Part shown: positions 59,301 to 63,304 of the stretch, in pieces
Numbering within the stretch: position 1 is the first letter of the stretch
How the letters are laid out: each line of letters opens with the position of its first letter
Source of the DNA: Unio delphinus
Lineage: Eukaryota; Mollusca; Bivalvia; Unionida; Unionidae
DNA: 64,000 nucleotides
NCBI GenBank assembly: GCA_029339505.1
Contig: JAQISU010000210.1
Span: forward strand, 11,297,501-11,361,500
Direction: 5' to 3'
Translations under genes and position numbers: made by a program
The notes under the pieces: generated by a model
Seen by the model: only the letters and a program-made list of their open reading frames with translations
The model's database searches: none
What the model was told of the DNA's origin: nothing

Positions 59301-61358
59301 TTCTGATTGTCCTTATGTGTGATTTTATGGGGTCAGTGATTTTTTTAAACTGACTTATATTCAATTGTATGGGGTCAGTGATTTTTTTAAACTGACTTAT
59401 ATTCAATTTTATAGGGTCAGTGATTTTTTTAAACTGACTTATATTCAATTTTATGGGGTCAGTGATTTTTTTAAACTGACTTATATTCAATTTTATGGGG
59501 TCAGTGATTTTTTAAAACTGGCTTATATTCAATTTTATGGGTCAGTGATTTTTTTAAACTGGCTTATATTCAATTTTATGGGGTCAGTGATTTTTTAAAA
59601 CTGACATATTCAATTTTATGGGGTCTGTGATTTTTTTAAACTGGCTTATATTCAAATTTATGGGGTCTGTATTTTTTAAAACTGGCTTATATTCAATTTT
59701 ATAGGGTAAGTGATTTTTTAAAACTGGCTTATATTCAATTTTATGGGGTCAGTGATTTTTTTAAACTGGCTTATATTCAACTTTATGGGGTCAGTGATTT
59801 TTTTAAACTGACTTGTATTCAATTTTATGGGGTCAGTGATTTTTTAAAACTGACATATTCAATTTTATGGGGTCTGCGATTTTTTAAAACTGGCTTATAT
59901 TCAGTTTTATGGGTCAGTGATTTTTTAAAACTGACTTATATTCAATTTTATGGGGTCAGTGATTTTTTAAAACTGACTTATATTCAATTTTATGGGGTCA
60001 GTGATTTTTTAAAACTGGCTTATATTCAGTTTTATGGGTCAGTGATTTTTTAAAATTAATATTGACCTAACATGCAATGTTATAGTGTGAGTAAAATTCT
60101 TACAGGACTTTATGGAGTCAACAAAATTCTTATGGGGTCAGTGAAATTCAGATTAACTAAATAAGACAAAAAGTCCATACTTTTTGGAATTGAACTGCCA
60201 GAATCCATGCAGGCTTAGTGATGTACCAAGGTACCAATGCATCCTACTGCATGTCATAAGAACAGAAGCAGGAGTCATAGTGACCTAGTTCTGATTGTGC
60301 TAGACCTGTGACCAAACCAAGATGTTGCTGGTGAATCATGTCACTGGTTCAGCTAGGATTGGTAACTGCATCCATGAACAAGGAATTGTACTCCAATTTT
60401 CTTGACTCCAAATAATTTAATTTGCTAGGTCATAAACTAAAACCAAATCAACCTTGTTAGGTAGAATTATATATATCATAGTTTGCAATTGTTTGTGTGC
60501 CTTCATATTTAGTCTTGGATATTTTAAAATTATTAGATTTCAGCTCGTCATTTTATCTTTTATCATTTTAAGAGACAGTATTATATTATTTTAGGTTTTC
60601 CTTTGTCTTCTTAAAAATATGAAATCCAGTGTTACAAATGTAACATGCTAGCTGAGTGCCTACATGTAGAAATCTGTATCTGTATTAGAATGGTTCCATG
60701 TCAAAATCTGTGACAAATTATTTAATTGGTTCAGTAGCACAAACTGTAATACTGGTAGTATCTTATTGGTTCAGTGTCAAAATAATTAGTTACATGTTAA
60801 TATCTGAGAAACTATTTGATTGGTTGCATGTCAAAATACATGATGAACTATCTGATTGGTTACATGTCAAAATCTGACAAACTATCTGATTGGTTGCATG
60901 TCAAAATACATGATGAACTGTCTGATAGGTCCCATATTATAATCTGTGACCAACTATCTGACTGGTTGCATGTCAAAATATGTGATGAACTGTCTGGTTG
61001 GTTGCCTATCAGAATCGTTGACAATCTATTTAGTTTGTTCCATGTAAAAGACTAAGTCATCTACAAGATACTGCCAGAAATTTTGGTGTCCTTGTGACAT
61101 CATGGTACATCCAGTGATGTAATATGTACCATTAAAATGTGTCAGTTTTGTGAATTGCAGTAGCTGGCCGATGTGGGAATATAGTAGACAATCACATAAC
61201 TTGAATAAGCAAATATAAACAAGATTTTTGTTAGAGATCCTTTTTATTGTAGGCAGATGATAATCTGAAGAAGTATGGCAAGATGTTGATGAGCGAAATC
61301 CCTGATCAGACCACAGAGCTGCTAAAAAAATTGTGTACTGACTACAGACCTAGTAACC
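16147..61358 (+). CDS. VPS11: VPS11 core subunit of HOPS/CORVET, 14 recognised exons (partial: start and 3' third missing)
   Basis: Fourteen exons (16147-16221, 19750-19923, 21936-21986, 23232-23297, 25740-25837, 36963-37104, 37489-37578, 41204-41340, 44614-44752, 48459-48538, 51219-51372, 52185-52331, 53982-54173, 61253-61358) join in phase into 550 codons with no stop or shift. Family hallmarks include RRFNFFDKE, SHLYQLKQFN, EDEEGINPLIKVWNL, LTVHENLNWMAVGFENGS, EWFRGYLIIV, LQEKDTQTKLEMLFKKN, YGDHLYGKGDHDGAIDQYI, HTTLLLNCYTKLKD, FDVETAIKVCRQAGYY and CTDYRPSN. Exons to about 48.5 kb form the N-terminal beta-propeller; later exons enter the clathrin-heavy-chain-repeat alpha-solenoid. The C-terminal solenoid and RING-H2 domain must lie past base 64000. 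VPS11 is the scaffold and E3-like subunit of the HOPS and CORVET complexes that tether endosomes and lysosomes before fusion. Numbering E1-E14 starts at the first recognised exon; an upstream start exon is needed because E1 is preceded by an in-frame stop. Confidence 0.97.
16676..16975 (+). mobile_element. tRNA-headed SINE, family 2, copy a
   Basis: An A-box-like AGTGGCCTAAGTGATTATAG and a decayed B box (GGGTTTAAACTC) are followed by the family body: CCAAGTCATACC, GCAGCTGCCT, TTAAGAGGTTAGTGTTAGGA, GATGCCCCAGTGCTAGACAT and CACTGCAGGC. It contains a small internal duplication of the GAGTCATACC segment. Confidence 0.9.
17561..17765 (+). mobile_element. tRNA-headed SINE, family 2, copy b (3' truncated)
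   Basis: GGCGGCCTAGTGGTTAGAGT (A box) and GCAGGTTTGAAGCCTGGC (B box) are well kept. The body runs through TTAAGAGGTTAGTGTTAGGA and then loses similarity before the GATGCCCCAGTG block. Confidence 0.88.
18025..19530. repeat. 32-bp minisatellite with nested (AT)n expansions and a higher-order repeat
   Basis: The unit TGATTGAGCACCCCATATAA plus GATGGGCTTCAC is repeated about 40 times. In several units the internal CATATA has grown into pure (AT)n runs of very different length. A block of about 440 bp (18364-18805 and 18806-19240) is itself repeated in tandem. Located in the VPS11 E1-E2 intron. Confidence 0.97.
19750..19923 (+). CDS. VPS11: VPS11 exon E2
   Basis: The acceptor is TTTGGCAG and the donor GTAAGT. 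It has 58 codons, from DINISSCASGRGQIVIADC to FNILLTVG, with both ends in phase 0. It encodes propeller strands including the conserved SHLYQLKQ. Confidence 0.95.
20465..21345. repeat. 69-bp minisatellite, about 13 copies
   Basis: Units contain CATCTGTTAGGCATTTAAAA and GGGGACATCTTTATTTAG. The period is a multiple of three, which opens long minus-strand frames (KCFKCLTDVTKQRCPN repeats) that are artefacts. VPS11 E2-E3 intron. Confidence 0.95.
21936..21986 (+). CDS. VPS11: VPS11 exon E3
   Basis: A 17-codon exon, EDEEGINPLIKVWNLDK, with acceptor TATTTCAG and donor GTAATC. This is the most conserved peptide of the propeller. Confidence 0.97.
22005..22435. repeat. 33-38-bp minisatellite starting just after the E3 donor
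   Basis: Units contain CTCTTCCTTCTGCTGGGTCA and TGTATAGCACC. The array starts about 20 bp after the exon E3 donor. Confidence 0.93.
22692..22860. repeat. 16-bp tandem repeat
   Basis: The unit ATTGCTACAAATTATT is repeated about ten times with indels. Confidence 0.93.
23071..23231 (+). repeat. Threefold tandem copy of the E4 3' splice-site region
   Basis: Units of 52, 53 and 56 bp each run from TTTTATCTT through GACTGTGGATG and AATAAACTTAGC to TATTTATATTTCAG. AGs fall at 23121-23122, 23174-23175 and 23230-23231; only the last is followed by coding sequence. The first two would give TTT-TAT-CTT-TGA. Confidence 0.95.
23232..23297 (+). CDS. VPS11: VPS11 exon E4
   Basis: A 22-codon exon from FEKGIPLCSRICRAI to NKPTP, donor GTATGT. 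The acceptor TATTTCAG is the last of three tandem copies of the same 3' splice-site region (23071-23231). Confidence 0.95.
23955..24135 (-). mobile_element. tRNA-headed SINE, family 2, copy c (minus strand, 5' decayed)
   Basis: The reverse complement carries GGCCTGGTGTCAGGATAAT, GGGACATCATGCTACATGTC and GATGCCCCAGTGCTAGACAT as in the other family-2 copies. The tRNA-like head is largely lost. Confidence 0.88.
25020..25290. mobile_element. Divergent DIRS-type relic (ICR-like segment)
   Basis: The order of blocks matches the internal complementary region of the large DIRS element at 35150-35290: GCATTCCTTCTTCCTATTAC, a weak AATTTGATGGGG, AGAGAAAGCAAA, AGTAAATTATTTCTTC and TCACATTATTCC. Similarity is patchy. 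It may be the 3' end of an older copy; upstream sequence (24420-25000) cannot be assigned. Confidence 0.5.
25740..25837 (+). CDS. VPS11: VPS11 exon E5
   Basis: It reads VTCLTVHENLNWMAVGFENG to KSDR (the last codon is split 2/1). Acceptor TTTCAG, donor GTGAGT. The 11-kb intron that follows holds the DIRS element. Confidence 0.96.
25945..26370. repeat. About 60-bp minisatellite after the E5 donor
   Basis: Units contain CCACAAAGACTATTGTCCCA and TTCAATCCAAGTTGCTAGTC with variable G runs. The 119-residue open frame across it is an artefact. VPS11 E5-E6 intron. Confidence 0.94.
26380..27740. other. Intronic sequence, no gene seen
   Basis: AT-rich VPS11 intron with a short ATATATCAATTAA tandem run at about 27180-27235 and otherwise no supported feature. 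Confidence 0.5.
27750..27970 (+). pseudogene. DIRS gag-like relic upstream of the full element
   Basis: The frame at 27755 reads NQLDPNNDNNTVAQTPTVQP and ends with a TTTACGGAGATCTTAGTGA block that matches TTTACGGAGATTATAGTGA in the gag region of the DIRS element at about 30584. The LDP...VQP arrangement also recurs near 29770. A short decayed fragment of a related element. Confidence 0.45.
28000..28360. repeat. Minisatellite, left part, split by the DIRS insertion
   Basis: Degenerate units containing GGAGTCATGCAGAGACC and TGACTTTATGTG. The same array resumes at 35550, so the DIRS element landed inside it. Confidence 0.93.
28361..28548 (+). repeat. DIRS left inverted terminal repeat
   Basis: Begins TTTCTCCTTTGAATACG and carries CCCCAATCACATTACTTTAG, GCTACCTCGCGAATCCAGCC, CAAAAGACGAAAATTCGTC and CCTTGCCGCCCGTTAGGTGT. 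All but the outermost part is found in inverted orientation at 35337-35525. The palindrome GACGAAAATTCGTC sits in the middle. Confidence 0.93.
28770..29615 (+). repeat. 179-bp tandem repeats in the DIRS 5' region
   Basis: About five units; the middle three (from about 28954, 29133 and 29311) are nearly identical. Each contains TTAGTTACGGTTATGGAATA, TGCTTTGTTTATC and an acceptor-like TTCCGTTTCAGTAGACTTCG. The last unit ends 10-20 bp before the first gag-like ATG. Function unknown; repeated promoter or leader units are one possibility. Confidence 0.9.
29622..30599 (+). CDS. DIRS gag-like ORF with 27-residue repeats (first block)
   Basis: A 325-codon frame starts MNGKMGVGNVEMEEIMLTWF and is followed by about nine 27-residue repeats built on QMAPVVQPTFQPASTGTG and RPSGNDRSA. 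This frame matches the one used by the related second block at 31216, so it is taken as native. It ends at CTFDLRRL by a frame change just after the repeats; sequence homologous to the rest of the protein continues in the frame that is open from 29692 to 31002 (YGDYSDVPVSQS, DDGIELSMPLGMRYPDM). The repeat is low-complexity Pro/Thr/Gln/Ser-rich, typical of a disordered linker. Other frames across the repeats stay open only because 81 is a multiple of three. Confidence 0.6.
   Translation: MNGKMGVGNVEMEEIMLTWFRLPSGCKFHRRSVHGFRACKSGRMESRLDQLDPFYYALSPAVQPSVQPTPSVQPALQQAPTGTSHTSGTVRSAQMAPDGQPTFQLASTGTGHSAQMAPAGQPTFQPASTGTGCPPGNDRSAQMAPVVQPTFQPASTGTGCPSDNDRSAQMAPVIQPTFQPASTGTGRPPGNDRSDQMVPVVQSTFQPASTGTGRPSGNDRSAQMAPVVQPTFQPASTYAGRPSGNDRSAQMAPVVQPTFQPASTCTGRPSGNDRSAQMVPVVQPTFQPASTCTGRPSGNDRSAQMAPVFQPTSTCTGCTFDLRRL
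29860..30575 (+). repeat. 81-bp coding minisatellite in the DIRS gag-like gene
   Basis: Units contain GTTCAGCCCAAATGGCACCG, GTCCAGCCGACCTTCCAGCC and GGCATCAACCGGCACCGGC. About nine copies with few substitutions; GC-rich against an AT-rich genome. Confidence 0.93.
31160..32043 (+). pseudogene. DIRS gag-like second block (internal duplication)
   Basis: The frame 31216-32043 starts MAPVIQPALTGTG, holds about two 81-bp-type repeats, then YGDFSHIPVRPTVPL, SVLPVTYHYHDSDVGDE, FFRDDGIESSMPPGMHYPDM and ALPEQDY. The segment after the repeats is homologous to 30580-30930, so about 1 kb of the gene is duplicated. C-terminal residues KAAVEEIFRVLRPL continue toward the gag end before a stop at 32041. Confidence 0.6.
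32289..32585 (+). pseudogene. DIRS gag C-terminal-like segment
   Basis: A 98-codon frame containing ANALTASANLDLIRRDACLK and LARYDRRTFHVPIPR resembles the helical C-terminal part of DIRS gag-like proteins, where 'L-x-x-x-R-R-D-x-x-L' is common. It joins directly to mid-reverse-transcriptase sequence at about 32585, indicating a deletion. Confidence 0.5.
32583..32860 (+). pseudogene. DIRS reverse transcriptase, N-terminally deleted
   Basis: YQFHVIPFGLN (the Y-x-F-x-x-x-P-F-G-L box) begins right at the gag junction, followed by TKVMGYVVTLFRS and the catalytic YLDDIL. FLVNWIKFDL and HLGVEFLP follow in shifted frames. The upstream palm segment with the first catalytic Asp is absent, so the enzyme is dead. 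Confidence 0.85.
33215..33540 (+). pseudogene. DIRS RNase H domain
   Basis: WGAHLL lies in one frame, and HINLSEITAVINAF (catalytic Glu region), MSDNIVVV (catalytic Asp) and ILGRLNVLADTLSS (the last Asp of N-x-x-A-D) in another. The order matches DIRS RNase H; the frame change lies between the first two motifs. Confidence 0.85.
33545..34910 (+). pseudogene. DIRS tyrosine recombinase, broken
   Basis: The N-terminal linker reads EWSLHQSDFLPIDTLWRRP, MIDLLQQDGIASSPPFIS and LWAFSYPPTVLVLELIQKL, standard for DIRS. The core-binding domain follows (RISRARRPSTLKVYEGKW), and after stops and a poly(A) tract at 34271-34298 the catalytic domain begins (FLIALASACRVSELHVLSS, with the first catalytic Arg). 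The HxxR region and C-terminal Tyr near 34.8 kb cannot be read in one frame. The poly(A) run inside the gene is likely an insertion. Confidence 0.85.
35186..35280 (+). repeat. DIRS internal complementary region (ICR)
   Basis: Left half 35186-35224 is the reverse complement of the left outer end (28361-28399). Right half 35225-35280 is the reverse complement of the right outer end (35489-35544). The junction is AGGAGAAA|GCAAATTTTT. This abutting of both ends is the DIRS1 template for joining the circular intermediate. Confidence 0.9.
35337..35544 (-). repeat. DIRS right inverted terminal repeat
   Basis: In reverse complement it starts GCAAATTTTTTAGTAAATTA and TTCTCCGAGAATACTTACCC, then matches the left repeat from CAATCACATTACTTTAGGGA inward. 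The outermost 20-35 bp differ between the two ends, as expected for this class. Confidence 0.93.
35550..36395. repeat. 25-33-bp minisatellite, right part after the DIRS insertion
   Basis: Units contain GAGACCCTGACTTTATGTGG and GGTATCATGCT or AGTCATGCT variants; highly homogeneous from about 35830 to 36380. It continues the array at 28000-28360. Confidence 0.95.
36690..36860. repeat. About 70-bp tandem repeat, 2.5 copies
   Basis: Units share GGGGATTCTGTAAGCA and ACATTAGTTAGTGAGAGAG. They lie 100 bp upstream of exon E6. Confidence 0.85.
36963..37104 (+). CDS. VPS11: VPS11 exon E6
   Basis: It reads HSKTWTVYENQKPITGLAFR to LSARDKT. Acceptor ATTTCAG, donor GTACAA. The split Arg codon joins correctly to E5. 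Confidence 0.94.
37489..37578 (+). CDS. VPS11: VPS11 exon E7
   Basis: Thirty codons from TTLEQFGCNLGCSVMSD to FVIGRQD; acceptor ATTGCAG, donor GTAAGT. A roughly 60-bp minisatellite starts just after the donor. Confidence 0.94.
37595..37930. repeat. About 60-bp minisatellite after the E7 donor
   Basis: Units contain CAATATACAGCTAGCTTATT and CAAACAGTGCCCAA. About six copies, starting about 15 bp after the exon E7 donor. Confidence 0.94.
37935..39230. other. Intronic sequence, no gene seen
   Basis: VPS11 E7-E8 intron. AT-rich, no supported coding or RNA feature. Confidence 0.5.
39236..39797 (+). mobile_element. Unclassified interspersed repeat, about 560 bp, copy 1
   Basis: The whole segment recurs in inverted orientation at 49374-49925. 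Shared blocks include ACCTTAATAACAATGGATGA, AAATGTGATTTCATGTTTAA, GAAGTATATCTTTATTGCTA, TGTCTTGAGAGACCAC and a terminal GGTTTTACTGTAC. Non-coding; probably a non-autonomous DNA element. Confidence 0.75.
40490..40625. repeat. Degenerate 30-bp tandem repeat
   Basis: Units contain TTCACCTCACTATAAGGTGA-like sequence with ACTCATCAATT; four to five copies directly before SINE copy d. Confidence 0.75.
40627..40906 (+). mobile_element. tRNA-headed SINE, family 2, copy d (best preserved)
   Basis: A box TGGCCTAGTGGTTAGAGTG and B box GTGTTCGATCCCC are close to tRNA consensus. The body contains CCGAGTCATACCAAAGAC, GCTAACAGCTGCCTTG-like sequence, TTAAGAGGTTAGTGTTAGGA and GATGCCCCAGTGCTAGACAT, ending near GTAGTGATATGAG. 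Confidence 0.93.
41204..41340 (+). CDS. VPS11: VPS11 exon E8
   Basis: It reads GVYFYQPDCRGPCVVIEGEK and RLEWFRGYLIIVGKENK to KAAV(A). Acceptor TTTTCAG, donor GTATGT, end phase 2. Confidence 0.95.
41632..41706. repeat. (TA)n microsatellite
   Basis: A TG/TA run that becomes pure TA for about 30 units. VPS11 E8-E9 intron. Confidence 0.97.
41850..43790. other. Intronic sequence, no gene supported
   Basis: VPS11 E8-E9 intron. Short frames such as 42345-42527 (EDDDFICNLQSAVMATVF, with ITENIIPVLNS) could be a remnant of a LINE ORF1 coiled coil, but nothing neighbouring supports this. Confidence 0.4.
43800..44130. repeat. (TGAT)n run and two-copy direct repeat
   Basis: (TGAT)n spans about 43801-43827. 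At 43995-44120 a segment with GATAACAATAAATACCTTTT and AACCCTATCAT is repeated twice. Confidence 0.85.
44225..44305. repeat. (TATG/TGTA)n microsatellite
   Basis: Alternating ATGTAT/GTATGT run of about 80 bp. Confidence 0.93.
44484..44650 (+). repeat. 83-bp tandem duplication spanning the E9 acceptor
   Basis: Two units (44484-44566 and 44567-44649) both run TTAGCTAAAATGGATTGATA, pyrimidine tract, TTTTACAG, AGTCATAGC, TGGAGATGCATACAGTGA. Only the second continues into exon E9. Splicing to the first acceptor (44530) would read through GTAGGGTTAGCTAAAATG into TGA. Confidence 0.95.
44614..44752 (+). CDS. VPS11: VPS11 exon E9
   Basis: It reads SHSLEMHTVTVYDMQNKF to LSEWGSLYVLSGDRK. Acceptor TTTTACAG, donor GTCTGT. 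An 83-bp tandem copy of its acceptor and first 28 bases lies immediately upstream (44530 onward). Confidence 0.94.
44850..44915. mobile_element. Possible DIRS terminal-repeat scrap
   Basis: ACTGGGTAAGTATTTGTGAA and GAAATATATTATAATAGAAA resemble the right outer end of the DIRS element (GATTGGGTAAGTATTCTCGG, AACATAATTTACTAAAAAA). Short and diverged. Confidence 0.3.
44920..46130. other. Intronic sequence, no gene supported
   Basis: VPS11 E9-E10 intron. A 104-codon frame at 45149-45460 has no recognisable domain and no codon-level support. Confidence 0.45.
46140..46410 (+). mobile_element. tRNA-headed SINE, family 2, copy e (5' end decayed)
   Basis: B box GTGGGTTCAATCCCC is kept, the A box is lost. 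The body includes TGAGTCATACC, GTACTAACAGCTGCCTCGCT, GGTGTCAGGATAATGTGACT and GATGCCCCAGTGCTAGACAT, as in copy d. Confidence 0.92.
47440..47795. repeat. 53-bp minisatellite, about 7 copies
   Basis: Units contain CCAACCCTATACCCCACCAT and TTATATGAATTAACAAAAAT. Very homogeneous. CCCTA here is part of a 53-bp unit, not telomeric repeat. Confidence 0.96.
48086..48345 (+). mobile_element. tRNA-headed SINE, family 1, plus-strand copy
   Basis: GGCCCCGATTGGCTGAGTGG (A box) and GCGTGGGTTTGAGTCTAAG (B box) are about 60 bp apart as in a tRNA of the Leu/Ser type. The body has GAGAAAGCTTGCCAGTAG and the tail reads GGCGTTGAACCATAAAAAAC with a CAAA-rich end. It differs from family 2 throughout the body. Confidence 0.93.
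48459..48538 (+). CDS. VPS11: VPS11 exon E10
   Basis: It reads LYQLQEKDTQTKLEMLFKKN to YTLAI(S). Acceptor ATTTTCAG, donor GTAAGA. It encodes the nearly invariant linker from the propeller into the solenoid. Confidence 0.97.
48660..49370. other. Intronic sequence, no gene seen
   Basis: VPS11 E10-E11 intron. No supported feature. Confidence 0.5.
49374..49925 (-). mobile_element. Unclassified interspersed repeat, about 550 bp, copy 2
   Basis: Inverted relative to the copy at 39236-39797. It starts (plus strand) GTACAGTAAAACCTGATATG and ends at TGATTGGACTGTGG. The match runs along the full length with indels. Confidence 0.75.
50263..50335. repeat. (GT)n then (GTAT)n microsatellite
   Basis: A GT run followed by five or more ATGT units. 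Confidence 0.97.
50340..51200. other. Intronic sequence, no gene seen
   Basis: VPS11 E10-E11 intron up to the E11 acceptor. No supported feature. Confidence 0.5.
51219..51372 (+). CDS. VPS11: VPS11 exon E11
   Basis: It reads LARSQQYDQEGLIDIFTQYG to KLEASYVIRK; start of the clathrin-type solenoid. Acceptor TATTGTAG, donor GTAGGA. The last 10 exon bases and the donor are the first copy of a seven-copy 42-bp tandem repeat. Confidence 0.96.
51363..51640 (+). repeat. 42-bp tandem repeat of the E11 exon end and donor, seven copies
   Basis: Copies begin at 51363, 51405, 51447, 51489, 51531, 51573 and 51615, an exact 42-bp period. Each contains CATTAGAAAG|GTRGGATC, that is the last ten bases of exon E11 plus the donor, then TTATCCATTATGCTGTAATT. 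The first copy is the real junction. Confidence 0.97.
51985..52092. repeat. 32-bp tandem repeat, three copies
   Basis: Unit TTTCCATACATGTATGCACA plus ATGCATGTTACC, about 90 bp before exon E12. It contains the palindromes ACATGT and ATGCAT. Confidence 0.93.
52185..52331 (+). CDS. VPS11: VPS11 exon E12
   Basis: Forty-nine codons from FLDSQRIHNLTKYLQALHKA to VSKLDEFIM; acceptor TCCCAG, donor GTAAGC. A decayed partial copy follows at 52358-52440. Confidence 0.96.
52358..52440 (+). pseudogene. Decayed partial copy of VPS11 exon E12
   Basis: CAAGGCACAGAGAGCC matches CAAGGCACAGATGGCT of E12; after a gap, ACCTCAAAGAAGTCTCAAAA and CGAGACAAGTTTACAGTAAC match AGCTCAAAGATGTCTCAAAA and TGGATGAATTTATAATGGTA at the E12 end. 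It is about 25 bp shorter in the middle, has an in-frame stop and no proper donor. Confidence 0.65.
53480..53675. repeat. 36-bp minisatellite, about 5.5 copies
   Basis: Units contain AGTTACAACTCCTGTACCAA and CTCTTTCTAGCTAGG. VPS11 E12-E13 intron. Confidence 0.95.
53885..53932 (+). pseudogene. Decayed partial copy of VPS11 exon E13
   Basis: An open frame here reads IETVTRVCHHAGFF, matching VETAIKVCRQAGYY of exon E13, which starts about 50 bp downstream. At DNA level GAAACAGTGACC and GTATGTCACCATGCAGGAT align with GAAACAGCCATC and GTGTGTCGCCAGGCAGGAT. Similarity stops on both sides. Confidence 0.6.
53982..54173 (+). CDS. VPS11: VPS11 exon E13
   Basis: Sixty-four codons from TKDREVDFDVETAIKVCRQA to YIGNLEFAE; acceptor ATATTAG, donor GTATGA. 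A decayed partial copy precedes it at 53885-53932. Confidence 0.96.
54365..55530. repeat. 56-bp satellite-like array, about 20 copies
   Basis: Unit AGACTGGATATGTTGATTAG, ATCAAACATTACGATTTTCA, AAGTGTGTCTTACGCT. Differences cluster at a few sites (GGATATG/GAATATG, TTACG/TTATG). VPS11 E13-E14 intron. Confidence 0.97.
56225..56375. repeat. 51-bp tandem repeat, three copies
   Basis: Unit contains TTGATTACACATTTTATGCC and CACACTTATGCCACTTA. Confidence 0.94.
56465..56665 (+). repeat. About 190-bp dispersed direct repeat, left copy
   Basis: Shared with 58688-58870: GGTTTGTTTGTATGCATTTG, GATTCTCATG, GGACTTGGAATTTTGTGACA, ATTTTGCAGGTAAC-like end. Roughly 80 percent similar by eye. Family unknown. Confidence 0.75.
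57069..57137. promoter_or_regulatory. Subterminal palindromes of the piggyBac-type element
   Basis: CGCGACTATAGTCGCG, a 16-bp perfect palindrome, lies just inside the left TIR. A near copy (CGTGACTATAGTCGCG) follows 45 bp later within a repeated GTGTGTCG context. Spacing and place suit a transposase-binding site; that is inference. Confidence 0.5.
57315..57395 (+). pseudogene. piggyBac-type transposase N-terminal stub
   Basis: MADAEYEGDFLQQIFASDSD and NSDF are followed by TAA. Asp/Ser-rich acidic stretches at the N-terminus are usual in this family. Further frames (DIIGASEVLMEIHMNDFEP) continue in a broken state. Confidence 0.6.
58688..58870 (+). repeat. About 190-bp dispersed direct repeat, right copy
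   Basis: Same orientation as 56465-56665; the piggyBac-type element lies between the two copies. Confidence 0.75.
59285..60060. repeat. 41-42-bp minisatellite, about 18 copies
   Basis: Unit contains TTCAATTTTATGGGGTCAGT, GATTTTTTTAAACTG and GCTTATA. Copies vary in the T/A runs. Confidence 0.96.
60715..61050. repeat. About 30-60-bp degenerate tandem repeat
   Basis: Units contain AACTATCTGATTGGTTGCAT and GTCAAAATACATGATG. It ends about 200 bp before exon E14. Confidence 0.9.
61253..61358 (+). CDS. VPS11: VPS11 exon E14 (last in window)
   Basis: It reads ADDNLKKYGKMLMSEIPDQT to CTDYRPSN, then one base of the next codon; acceptor TTGTAG, donor GTATGT. The next family segment is not found before base 64000. 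Confidence 0.95.
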
Positions 61359-61359
61359 G

Positions 61360-62640
61360 TATGTACACTACATGTAGGAATTTTCTAAACAATTTCTGAG
61401 CAACAGTAAGAAATTTTCTAAACATTATTTAGGCAAAATAAGTAAACTAAACAATTTTCTAAATGATTTTCTAAATTATGAGAAACTAAGGATTTTTAAA
61501 AACATTTTTAGAGCACAGTGGTTTATTTGAAAACACTGAAAGATGAGAACTCTTTTGGATGCAAATAATTTTTCAAATGTCTTTTGGAGAAATTAGATAT
61601 TGAAAAGATACTGGTTTCTTAGCAGGTCTAGAGTTTTGTCATGTGCCTAAAGAAAAGAATTTAATTTAAATTACTTTTGTGTTGTCTCAATCTTTAAAAA
61701 GTAACTTTGAAGATCCAACATTAACAGCAGTATTTGTGTAAAAAAAAGTACATTATCAATTAATTTAGTTTGTTTACAAGAGCCATTGATGTAAGTTGTA
61801 AAATCCCATTGCTACATGTTTTAAGGTCTTCTGTTGAGAAAATAAAGACATCTGTTGATGTAAGTTTTTGTACGGTCTTTTTCACAGAAAAATATGTACA
61901 GCAATTAATGATCACTTAAAGATTATTTCTTGGGAAATTTTTGGAAAGCCATTGATGCAAGTTACATGTTTTTTTTTTAGGGAACATTGAAAATATGGAC
62001 AGCCATTGACGATCACTTAAAGATCTTTTCTGGGAAAATATTTTTTTCTAGGGAACATTTTGACAGTCAGTATGGAAAATAAAGACAGCCACTGATGCAA
62101 AGAAAAATACCAAAATATCCAGAATGTCTACAGAACCATTCAACTAGAAATGATTCTGGTCTTGTCATAACCATCACTGCATGAGGCAGGCAAAATGTAG
62201 TTGATAATTCACTAGTTAATACAGCTAGACATGAATATCAGCCTTAGCAAGATGATTTTGATAAAGAAACATGGACTATAGAGAAAAATGCAAATTAAGA
62301 TATTGATATGACAGTCAAATTTATTAAATATATTAAATTCAGTATACCATGGTCACTGTTTTATTTACCAGAACAATGATGCCTACTATCCAGCTGATAC
62401 TGACCTAAACATCACATCAATTGATTGTGTCTAACCAGTCATGACCTTGTCATATACATTTCACTGAATTCTGTTACCAACTATTTTGAAAATGTCGTTT
62501 TCATTACATGTCATATTGTTTTGAATAGGTTTGTTTTCTGTTGGCTGTATTTGGATTTTAACCACTGCTGGCATCAATGTTCACATTGCGAATTGGAATC
62601 TGATAACACATAGACTCTGAAGATTTTTTAACTGGAGTTG
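61360..62640. other. Intronic sequence after E14, no gene seen
   Basis: It holds degenerate duplicated scraps (around GACAGCCATTGACGATCACT, 61900-62100) but no exon recognisable as VPS11. Confidence 0.5.
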
Positions 62641-62644
62641 CAAG

Positions 62645-62972
62645 TATATATTGAATACAGAGTACATACAAGATATTGATCTTCTCATCTTACCCATATT
62701 CATATTGAATACAGAGTACATACAAGATATTGATTTTCTCATCTTACCCATATTCATATTGAATACAGAGTACATACAAGATATTGATCTTCTCATCTTA
62801 CCCATATTCATATTGAATACAGAGTACATACAAGATATTGATCTTCTCATCTTACCCATATTCATATTGAATACAGAGTACATACAAGATATTGATCTTC
62901 TCATCTTACCCATATTCATATTGAATACAGAGTACATACAAGATATTGATCTTCTCATCTTACCCATAGTCA
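62645..62972. repeat. 54-bp minisatellite, six copies
   Basis: Unit ATTGAATACAGAGTACATAC, AAGATATTGATCTTCTCATC, TTACCCATATTCAT, nearly perfect. The period is a multiple of three, so both strands show spurious open frames of about 130 codons. Confidence 0.97.
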
Positions 62973-63304
62973 TGAGTGGTTATGAAAACAATTTCTGTTA
63001 TTGTTTTCTCACATGGTTTGATTTGCAAGTTGTAAGGTCTTTTACATGTTAACGGTACATCTTCATTTGATTGCCTCCACTTGAAAGATAATTTTGAAAA
63101 GTGAAATAATGTTTATATTATTGACTAGATCTGGCAAGATAACAGTGTGTGTGTTTAGGACAGTATATGCATATTTTGGATAAGTACTTCATGAAAATAG
63201 TTCTGTGGTACTAAATATAAAATCTCAATATTTTCTTTTGTTCAGAGCTGGTATTGCCCAGGGACAGATAATGAATCGCTGAAGCAGTATTTCTTTGAAA
63301 CATG

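Noticed and set aside
62581..63052. Overlapping open frames on both strands (130 codons each)
   Set aside because: Artefact of the 54-bp tandem repeat; both strands are equally open.
63245..63300. Possible next VPS11 exon after a TTTTGTTCAG acceptor
   Set aside because: The translation (SWYCPGTDNES and then a stop in the other frames) does not fit the VPS11 sequence expected after DYRPSN, and no donor follows.
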